In this document: positions 55,393-61,476 of the stretch, piece after piece
How the letters are laid out: every line of letters begins with the position of its first letter
Numbering within the stretch: the first letter of the stretch is position 1
Assembly (NCBI GenBank): GCA_016179055.1
Contig: JACOSC010000075.1
Coordinates: forward strand, 1-61,476
DNA: 61,476 nucleotides
Direction: 5' to 3'
Source: Acidobacteriota bacterium
GTDB taxonomy: Bacteria; Acidobacteriota; UBA6911; JACOSC01
The notes under the pieces: model-generated
What the model saw: only the letters and a program-made list of their open reading frames with translations
Database searches by the model: none
Told to the model about the DNA's origin: nothing
Position numbers and translations under genes: made by a program

Positions 55393-55421
55393 AATATACA
55401 CACTGGCAGTAGGTATGTCAA
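55393..55421 (-). promoter_or_regulatory. Candidate promoter of the toxin-antitoxin operon
   Basis: On the minus strand TTGACA (55416-55421) and TATATT (55393-55398) have a 17-base spacer. The transcription start would be near 55386, giving a leader of about 24 bases to the GTG at 55362. In the same gap (55422-55719), a CTCCTT-GCGA-AAGGAG stem lies at 55484-55499, of unknown use, and nothing else is supported. Confidence 0.6.
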
Positions 55422-55719
55422 TGACGAGCGGGGGCGAACTGAGTTATCGTTACACTTTATTGCAGATGAAGTCATGTTTTAACCTCCTTGCGAAAGGAGA
55501 AATTTACGATTATTGCAAATCACGCTGTAATACGAGGGTGTGTCGGAGAATTCAGGAATCGGTCTTTGGGCGGGTGTGTTTGTCATTTTCACCCGGCTAT
55601 TTTGTAGAAACCAGGGGTTGCCAAACGCTCAAATAGGGTATCTCCGATAGGCGCCGAGACGGTGAGAAGCCGTCCTGATGAACTCATCAGGAACTACGAC
55701 TTTCAAAGGAAGTTTTACA

Positions 55720-55748
55720 TTGTCATTAATGACAGATCCCCTTATAAT
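55720..55748 (+). promoter_or_regulatory. Candidate promoter of the patatin-like gene
   Basis: TTGTCA (55720-55725) and TATAAT (55743-55748) are 17 bases apart. The -10 box ends 6 bases before the ATG at 55755, which points to a leaderless transcript. Confidence 0.6.
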
Positions 55749-55754
55749 CAAGAC

Positions 55755-56567
55755 ATGAAAGACAGGTACCCAAAGGTTGGGCTGGCGCTCAGCGGGGGCG
55801 CTGCGCGTGGTCTTGCCCACATTGGCGTACTTAAGGTCCTGGACGAATATAAAATCCCCATTCACTACATTGCCGCCACCAGCGTCGGCAGTATCATCGG
55901 CGCGGCCTATGCGGCCCGAGTGCCTATTACCAATATGATAAAAATAGCCGAGACGATGCGCTGGCGAGATTTGGGCTCCGTTAGTTTCCGTCTCATGGGC
56001 TTGTCTGACAGCAGCCGCATGGAAAAGTTCTTGCGAGGCATCCTGCCCGTTGCCACTTTTGAAGAGCTGGAAATTCCGTTGCAAGTCACCGCCACCAACC
56101 TTACCACCGGCGAACTGATCGTATTCAAACAGGGTGATCTGTTCCGGGCGATCCGCAGCAGTTGTGCCCTTCCCTGGGTTTATGCGCCGGTCGATGTGGA
56201 TGGCGTCTTGGTGGCCGATGGCGGATTGACCATGAGCATCCCTTGTCGTGTCGTTAAAGACATGGGAGCCGACATTATCCTTGCCGTCGATATTCGCGGC
56301 AACCTCTCCGCGAAGATCCCACGCAATATGTTTCAGGTGGTAATGCAATCAATGGCTATACTGGGATATGGCATGCGCGATTATCAAGTGCAAGAGGCCG
56401 ATCTGGTCATCGCACCGGACGTCAATGATATCGGCTGGGACGAGCTGGCCAGAGCCAAAGAGGCTATTGCCGCAGGCGAGAAAGAAGCTCGACTAAGACT
56501 CTCCGAGCTACTCAAGATTGTGAAACCTAATTTCTATCGATGGCTGGGTTCGATCTTCCGAGGATAA
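55755..56567 (+). CDS. Patatin-like phospholipase (RssA-type)
   Basis: The ~270-residue protein has the patatin oxyanion hole GLALSGGAARGLAHIGVL, the nucleophile GxSxG as ATSVGSIIGAAYA, and the catalytic Asp in VADGGLTMSIPCRVVKDMGAD (DGG). These serve a Ser/Asp dyad acting on acyl esters. The family includes E. coli RssA. The start at 55755 agrees with the promoter; the earlier in-frame start at 55662 would precede that promoter. It is followed by the amidohydrolase gene on the same strand. Confidence 0.88.
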   Translation: MKDRYPKVGLALSGGAARGLAHIGVLKVLDEYKIPIHYIAATSVGSIIGAAYAARVPITNMIKIAETMRWRDLGSVSFRLMGLSDSSRMEKFLRGILPVATFEELEIPLQVTATNLTTGELIVFKQGDLFRAIRSSCALPWVYAPVDVDGVLVADGGLTMSIPCRVVKDMGADIILAVDIRGNLSAKIPRNMFQVVMQSMAILGYGMRDYQVQEADLVIAPDVNDIGWDELARAKEAIAAGEKEARLRLSELLKIVKPNFYRWLGSIFRG

Positions 56568-56611
56568 GCACTATACAGTCCCTCCTCACTCGATATCCAA
56601 CAAGGACCTTC

Positions 56612-57961
56612 ATGAGTACTATTCAAGAGTATGATCTTCTAATCACGGGCGGCCTCGTGGTCACGATGAATCCGGGACTCGATTTGATTGAGGAGGGGTA
56701 CTTGCTGGTGCGAAATGGTCGCATTATTGAGATTGGTCCCCGATCACAGTTGCGGCCGGCTATTGCCGCCAAGCGCGTGCTGGACGCCGGCGAGAAACTC
56801 GTCATGCCTGGATTGATTAATGCCCACACGCACGCCCCTATGGCCCTGTTCCGAGGAATAGCCGATGACCGCGAACTCATGGATTGGCTAGCAAATTACA
56901 TTTTCCCAGCCGAAGCGACCGCCGTTACCCCGGATTTTGTTGACTGGGGCACTCGCCTGGCCTGTTGGGAAATGATCCGCTCCGGCACTACCACCTTTGC
57001 GGATATGTATTTCTTCGAGGATACGATGGCTGACGCCGCCGCCCAAGCCGGTATGCGAGCCCTCCTCAGCCAAGGTATAGCCGAAGGGCCCACGCCGGAC
57101 AGCGCCACCGCGGCGGATGGATTGGCACGCGCCGAAGCATTTATTGCCAAATGGAAGGGCCATCCTTTAATTTACCCGGCCGTAGGCCCACACTCCGCCT
57201 ACGCCTGCAAACCAAGCACACTGCTACGCGCCAAGCAGATCGCCGATCAATGCGCCGTGCCGCTCCTAATACATTTGGCCGAATCACAAAGCGAAAACCG
57301 CCTTATTCAGGAGCAATATCATACGACGCCGGTTCGCCACTTGGGAAAATTGGGCTTGTTGGACAAGAACCTGGTTGCGGCGCATTGCGTGTGGATAGAC
57401 GAAGAAGAAATCGAAATGCTTTACCGACACGACGTCGGAATTGTGCACTGCCCCCAAAGCAATATGAAGCTGGGCAGCGGGATTGCGCCGGTTCCCCACT
57501 TCTTGAAACTCGGGATTAAGTTAGGCTTGGGGACGGATTCACCGGCCTCAAACAATCGTTTAAACATGGTCAGCGAGATTAGCGCCGTGGCGAAGCTGCA
57601 TAAGGCGGCAGCCCTTGACCCGACGGTGGTGACGGCTCAGCAATCGATCGCTATGGCCACTATGGGCGCGGCGCGCGCCTTGGGTATGGCCGACGAGATT
57701 GGATCGCTCGAGGTAGGCAAGCGGGCTGATATTGTTGTCGTCACACTCGACGAGCCGAATGCCCTACCGCTGTACGATATATACTCTCACATGGCTTACG
57801 CGCTGGAGTCCAGCAATATTGAGACGGTGATCATTGATGGGCGAGTGGTCATGGAGAATCAAGTCATGATGACCTTGGATACGGAAGCAATCCGAGTGCA
57901 GGCACGGCAAATAAAAACCAAGATATTAGGCAGCCTGTCCGTGCCACACAAAGGCCATTAA
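56612..57961 (+). CDS. mtaD: 5-methylthioadenosine/S-adenosylhomocysteine deaminase-like amidohydrolase
   Basis: The ~449-residue protein belongs to the TrzN/AtzA/MtaD branch of metal-dependent amidohydrolases. It has VMPGLINAHTHAPMALFRGIADD (the HxH metal site), IHLAESQSENRL, VAAHCVWIDEEEIEML, the HCPQSNMKLGSGIAPVP motif and LGLGTDSPASNNRLNM with the TDS metal Asp. The MTA/SAH deaminase assignment rests on this pattern; hydrolysis of related aromatic amines is possible. ATG 56612 has AAGGA five bases upstream. The 3' end overlaps the convergent GNAT gene by 36 bases. Confidence 0.85.
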   Translation: MSTIQEYDLLITGGLVVTMNPGLDLIEEGYLLVRNGRIIEIGPRSQLRPAIAAKRVLDAGEKLVMPGLINAHTHAPMALFRGIADDRELMDWLANYIFPAEATAVTPDFVDWGTRLACWEMIRSGTTTFADMYFFEDTMADAAAQAGMRALLSQGIAEGPTPDSATAADGLARAEAFIAKWKGHPLIYPAVGPHSAYACKPSTLLRAKQIADQCAVPLLIHLAESQSENRLIQEQYHTTPVRHLGKLGLLDKNLVAAHCVWIDEEEIEMLYRHDVGIVHCPQSNMKLGSGIAPVPHFLKLGIKLGLGTDSPASNNRLNMVSEISAVAKLHKAAALDPTVVTAQQSIAMATMGAARALGMADEIGSLEVGKRADIVVVTLDEPNALPLYDIYSHMAYALESSNIETVIIDGRVVMENQVMMTLDTEAIRVQARQIKTKILGSLSVPHKGH

Positions 57962-58876
57962 TTCCTGGTACCGTTGGAAGCCAATCTGCTGATACCACGT
58001 ATAGGCTCTTTGGTTTTGCTCCGAAACGGAAAGGCACACTTGCGAATACCCGAGCTCCTTTAGGGCGGTAAAGGCGCGGTCCATCAATAGCGACCCCAGA
58101 CCAAGCCCTTGATAACCGGGAAGGACGGAGATTTGCGCGATCAAGGCCGTAGCCGCCGAAAGCTGTGAGACCAGAATCACTCCGCTCAGCAACTCATTTT
58201 CATCCAAGATCATGAACGATGCTTGCGGAAGGAACTTGCCGCATCCCGGATTGCTGACGAGATTACGCAGGAACACAAGGCAAGACGTATAAGAGGCGTA
58301 TTCACTACAGATCTCCCGATCAATAGAGCCAGCGTAACCGGACTGAATTACAATGGCAGCGCCATCCACCAGCTCTTCGGTCCAGGGCATGAGCCGGAAG
58401 GATTGCTGTTTATGGAGAACTCCCGGCGAGTTAGCCGCGGGAAAATCCGAGAGAAACTTGCGCAGATAATGACGCCGGTAATACTTGAAGCCAAAGTGTG
58501 CAAAGGCGGGAATAAGATCAATGCCGAAGGGGAAGATTTGCGCTTCTAAACGATCAATGCGAGAGAAGCGCCGCAAGCAATCCAGCGTTGTCGTCAGCAA
58601 ATCCACCACCGCTTGGTGCCGGCGGTGTGTGCGAACCAAATACAGCGTACCGAGGATACCTACGAGGTCCCTGGTCAAGTAATAGGTATATCCGACGGCG
58701 CGTCCTTCCTCGAAAGCCGCAAAGCCGGGGAGCAACCGTTGCCCAACGTACCTCAATATAAGTTGTTGGACTTCACCGGGATCCCAGCTTAACTCCTCAA
58801 TCCAATCACGGCGCTCCTCAGCCAGCAGATCGGTCAGCAACGAGGGATCTACCTCAATCAACGGATGGAATTCCAA
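57926..58876 (-). CDS. GNAT-family N-acetyltransferase
   Basis: The 316-residue protein has a C-terminal GNAT fold. The acetyl-CoA binding motif A appears as AQISVLPGYQGLGLGSLLMDRAFTAL, followed by VCLSVSEQNQRAYTWYQQIGFQRY with motif B. The N-terminal half, with EEGRAVGYTYYLTRDLVG, resembles a second, degenerate GNAT unit. The start codon is TTG at 58876, with GGAGAAAG four bases upstream. The substrate is unknown. It converges on the mtaD-like gene, with a 36-base overlap. Confidence 0.8.
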   Translation of the reverse strand: MEFHPLIEVDPSLLTDLLAEERRDWIEELSWDPGEVQQLILRYVGQRLLPGFAAFEEGRAVGYTYYLTRDLVGILGTLYLVRTHRRHQAVVDLLTTTLDCLRRFSRIDRLEAQIFPFGIDLIPAFAHFGFKYYRRHYLRKFLSDFPAANSPGVLHKQQSFRLMPWTEELVDGAAIVIQSGYAGSIDREICSEYASYTSCLVFLRNLVSNPGCGKFLPQASFMILDENELLSGVILVSQLSAATALIAQISVLPGYQGLGLGSLLMDRAFTALKELGYSQVCLSVSEQNQRAYTWYQQIGFQRYQELMAFVWHGQAA

Positions 58877-59110
58877 AAGGCTTTCTCCACGTCAAGGCGG
58901 GGCCTTTATTGTCATTGACGTTATGGCCACCGACGAATAGCCCTACTGGCGCCCTGAACCGTATTTTAATAGTCTGCCCCCTCAGGTTCAACCGATAACT
59001 CTCGCAAGGTCGAGCAAGTTCGAAATCAATTTGTCGGTGCGTTGGGCAGTTGCCTGTTCACGGGTAGTTTACCATTCTTCTTTGTGGATTTGCAAAACAC
59101 GTCAACCATC

Positions 59111-59568
59111 CTGAAGTTCGATCATAAGCCAATCAGACGATAGCGGTGCCAGCCCCGCAAGGGGGCTCTGGAGTTTGGACAGTGGCCACAGCCCCGCGCG
59201 ATCCTTTCGTTCCCGCCACTTTGAGCGGTCTATAATAGCCAGGGGCAAGCGAAGCGCAGCCCCTGGTACGTAACATGGCGAAGATATGCGCCCTGAAAGG
59301 GCGCGATACCCTTCTGATCGATGAATACCTAATGGAAGAAAACGACGGCGGCCTGGGAATTGATCTCCATTAGTGCGCCCTTTCAGGGCTGGCGAGCTGG
59401 AGATGCTTGCTTTCCAGGGGCTGCGCTTCGCTTGCCCCTGGCTATTATAGCTCGCTCCTTCGAAGCTTCGGATTGTAAGCGCTACCCCACTCCTTACATA
59501 TGTCCAAATTCCAGGCCCCGCGGAACTGGAGTTCGGTCCCGTCTGATAGGCTTATGATCGAATCTCGG
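59111..59568. repeat. Family A element, copy 4, inverted orientation
   Basis: The segment runs from CTGAAGTTCGATCATAAG to CTTATGATCGAATCTCGG. Read in reverse complement it aligns with the copy at 3014-3516: CCAGGGGC/GCCCCTGG hairpins, CGCACTAATGGAGATCAATTCC-like centre, GGTATCGCGCCC stem. The remaining gaps 58877-59110 and 59569-59748 hold no gene that I can support. Confidence 0.85.
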
Positions 59569-59748
59569 GAATTCCTGATTTGCCCTTGACGACCGGCACT
59601 GTAGAAGTTAAGATCCCCCATGGATCTGAATTAGTACAGTGATCAGTCTGTGAGATTCGCCGCTGACGCCCACGAGCGGAAGCGATAGGGCTTGGTTATG
59701 GAAGCGTGGCCTGGCAAGGCGGAGTTTCTCAATTGGGAGTGAGACGTC

Positions 59749-60414
59749 ATGGAAAAAAATAAAGAATCCGGAGCCAAGTTGATTGATAAATCCAAAGCCG
59801 CATCCTACGCCATTTTGGTCGGGTCACTTGGGTTAATTATCGGATTCAGTATCGGTTTTTATTTATCCAATCGGTGGAATATGGAAGCGCAGGCCAACCG
59901 CCATGCCTCGCCGGGCAAGCCGGCCGATGCGGCGCACGTACATGAAGGCGGTGATAGCGCGCAACAGATGGACATGGTACGGAAGCATCTGGACGCCCTC
60001 AAGCAAAAAGTGGAGAAGGACCCAAAGGACGCGCAAGCCAGAATCGATATGGGTAACATGTACTACGAAGTCGGCAAAATGGAGCAAGCCATCGAATGGT
60101 ACAAGCAGGCCCTGGATTTGGAACCAAACAACGTAGACGTGAGGACCGATTTGGCTACGGCCTACTTCACGCTAGGACAACTGGACAAGGCGGAAATCGA
60201 ATTACAAAAATCTTTATCCATTAATCCGAGTCACGTCAATAGTCTAATCAACCTCGGTATCGTTAAGATACGGGGGAAGAATGATACACAGGGCGCTGTG
60301 CAACTTTGGGAAAAAGTCCTGGCCCTAAACACGAGTCTTCCAGCGGATAAGTTGGATCAGATTAAGCAATGGGTCAGCCTCGCCAAGCAAGGCAATAACC
60401 CATTCCCCAAGTAA
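59749..60414 (+). CDS. TPR-containing membrane-anchored protein
   Basis: The 221-residue protein has a basic N-terminus and one membrane helix (about 20-38, YAILVGSLGLIIGFSIGFYL). It then has a polar linker and about three tetratricopeptide units: KDAQARIDMGNMYYEVGKMEQAIEWYKQALDLEP, VDVRTDLATAYFTLGQLDKAEIELQKSLSINP and a third reading VNSLINLGIVKIRGKNDTQGAVQLWEKVL (quoted in part as pattern only). A protein-protein scaffold role, for example in cytochrome c maturation or envelope assembly, is plausible. A GGGAGTGAG site precedes the ATG. Confidence 0.8.
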   Translation: MEKNKESGAKLIDKSKAASYAILVGSLGLIIGFSIGFYLSNRWNMEAQANRHASPGKPADAAHVHEGGDSAQQMDMVRKHLDALKQKVEKDPKDAQARIDMGNMYYEVGKMEQAIEWYKQALDLEPNNVDVRTDLATAYFTLGQLDKAEIELQKSLSINPSHVNSLINLGIVKIRGKNDTQGAVQLWEKVLALNTSLPADKLDQIKQWVSLAKQGNNPFPK

Positions 60415-60597
60415 CTAAATTCCTCATCTGCGATTCATGCCCAGTACAGCGGGCACTAGACTTGGACATCAAGGCTTCCGGTGCTGAGAAGTAAGTTCTC
60501 TGAAAAGAAAATAATCTATCGGTGGTTAACCCGTTGGCATTGAAAAGCCGGTCGCCTACCGTCTAAAGGTCCGGGGTCAAGATGTATAATAAACACT

Positions 60598-60912
60598 ATG
60601 ATCATCCTTAGAGTGTTCTTTTCAATTTTGCGGCTGCTGTTTTTCATAGCTCTGTTTGCGTTCATTTGGCGAGTGGTTTCCGTGTGGCTGAAAAAAATCG
60701 CGGCCAGTGGCATACCCGCGGATCGAGAGCCGCATATACGATCATCGACCCAAGCCAACGGCTCTCCCATGATTACCGGTAAGACGGTGCGCGATCCCGT
60801 CTGTGGGACGTACGTGGCCACCGAGCTGGCCGTTCCGCTAACTCGACCTACCGCCACGGTGTTCTTCTGCTCTGAAGACTGCAAGCGCAAGTACCAATCC
60901 GTTAAATCTTGA
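60598..60912 (+). CDS. Small membrane protein with YHS/zinc-ribbon-like C-terminus
   Basis: The 104-residue product has a membrane helix at about 6-25 (VFFSILRLLFFIALFAFIWR). Its C-terminal part has RDPVCGTYVATELAVPL, then ATVFFCSEDCKRKYQ, a Cys-x(n)-Cys-x3-Cys arrangement resembling YHS or PP0621-type zinc-binding domains. A TATAAT box (60585-60590) ends 7 bases before the ATG at 60598 and no ribosome binding site is visible, so a leaderless message is possible; no good -35 was found. Confidence 0.7.
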   Translation: MIILRVFFSILRLLFFIALFAFIWRVVSVWLKKIAASGIPADREPHIRSSTQANGSPMITGKTVRDPVCGTYVATELAVPLTRPTATVFFCSEDCKRKYQSVKS

Positions 60913-61476
60913 AACCCCACCGAGAATATTCCTTGGTAGGGGTATAATACTCCTCTGAATATTACCTATTTTCATTCGTAGTGGTGTGCCCACGGGGCGG
61001 ATGAACGACTCCCCAAAAACTGGACTGGCGGTTATTGAAAAGGGGCTCTTTTCAATCTTACAGGGCCGATCACAAACTCATGTTGACAACGGTGGGGAAT
61101 CGGTATAAGCTTGCCCTAGCTTTATCGTAGTTTGAAAGACTAAGAATGTACTTAAGCCAGCCCCCGCGAGGGCGCGCCGTGCTTGGGGCGCCGCGAGCGG
61201 TGGTGATCTCAGTGGAAGGCCGAGACGCCCCATCGCCCGAGGGCCGATAGGGCTCGGGTCTGTGGCTCCGTAGTCCTAATCCAGCAATTCCCGTTGTAGC
61301 GTGTGAGGCTCTAAAATAGGGGGTATGACGAAAAAGTTTTTGCGTTTGCCTAAAGCCGCCCTCACCATCGCCTTTCTAGCTCCTGCAATTTTTGGCTGAA
61401 CAATTGGCGTTCGCTCTGCTATGCTAGGATGCGGATTGGCGAGCGAAGCGGACGCCGAGCGCTTCGGCCGCGCGGC
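60913..61476. other. 564 bp terminal region with hairpins and a candidate promoter
   Basis: TTGAAAAG-GGGCT-CTTTTCAA (61035-61055) is a terminator-like hairpin, but the T tract is weak. TTGACA (61083-61088) and TAAGCT (61106-61111) are 17 bases apart and may form a promoter. From about 61150 to 61330 the sequence is GC-rich with several stems, for example GGCGC..GCGCC near 61173-61193 and CCCGAG..CTCGGG near 61238-61260. A small RNA is possible but I cannot match it to a known family. The final bases contain GCGAGCGAAGC..GCTTCGG stems. Confidence 0.4.

Noticed and set aside
61325-61399. 24-codon frame MTKKFLRLPKAALTIAFLAP with a stop soon after
   Set aside because: Signal-peptide-like, but there is no ribosome binding site closer than the GGGGGT run and the frame ends at once. 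It may be a chance frame in the region or a decayed gene start.

Overview
This window looks like a chromosomal segment of a Gram-negative, diderm bacterium of moderate GC content. LpxK and WaaA/KdtA indicate lipid A and Kdo core synthesis. A MurE with the DNPR substrate motif indicates meso-diaminopimelate peptidoglycan. RodZ and a complete division and cell-wall (dcw) cluster suggest a walled cell with a cytoskeleton. A secreted astacin protease with bacterial Ig-like and IPT/TIG-type tails, a PASTA-bearing PBP and many fossil palindromic repeats would suit an Acidobacteriota-like lineage or a neighbouring phylum. No rRNA or other phylogenetic marker was compared, so that placement is tentative.

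Layout. 0.3-2.8 kb: an NRAMP-related transporter with a soluble PRC/MgtE_N/CBS regulator (probably Mg2+). 3.6-5.3 kb: cdsA and uppS. 6.2-11.1 kb: a Clp1-like polynucleotide kinase, a JAMM peptidase, a RodZ-like protein and a conserved protein of unknown function, separated by large repeats. 11.2-14.0 kb: small membrane proteins, a DoxX protein and a gluzincin-type protease. 14.1-16.6 kb: enolase and phosphate acetyltransferase. 17.0-22.9 kb (plus strand): a GmhA-like isomerase, a deoxyhypusine synthase-like protein, TsaE, a DapA/HOGA-family aldolase, WaaA and LpxK. 23.3-27.5 kb: a secreted HEAT-repeat protein, a 37-residue membrane peptide, an isocitrate/isopropylmalate dehydrogenase-family enzyme and HemW. 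27.8-32.2 kb: an O-methyltransferase, a broken REP-associated transposase inside its own repeat arms, a B12-binding subunit and a monoheme cytochrome-porin fusion resembling Cyc2.

32.5-51.0 kb is the dcw cluster on the minus strand, in transcription order mraZ-rsmH-ftsL-ftsI-murE-murF-mraY-murD-ftsW-murG-murC-murB-ftsQ-ftsA-ftsZ. It lies behind a consensus sigma70 promoter with candidate MraZ operators, and it has no ddl. Three of its internal gaps hold palindromic repeats. 52-61 kb holds the astacin protease, a RHH/MazF toxin-antitoxin pair, a patatin-like lipase, an MTA/SAH deaminase-like amidohydrolase, a GNAT acetyltransferase, a TPR membrane protein and a small zinc-ribbon-like membrane protein. 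The last 560 bases hold a candidate promoter and hairpins.

Repeats are the most unusual part of the window. At least four families can be recognised: (A) four ~460-600 bp elements with ends near CTGAARTTCGATCATAAG that are large imperfect palindromes; (B) three ~185-200 bp elements with GTAACTGTTCACGGGG ends; (C) two ~145 bp elements built on CTGGGAGCGCCGGC; (D) three related elements with a GTAAC-GTTCAG type end. Family A shares its architecture with the arms flanking the decayed transposase, which suggests that a REP-associated transposase once mobilised such palindromes.
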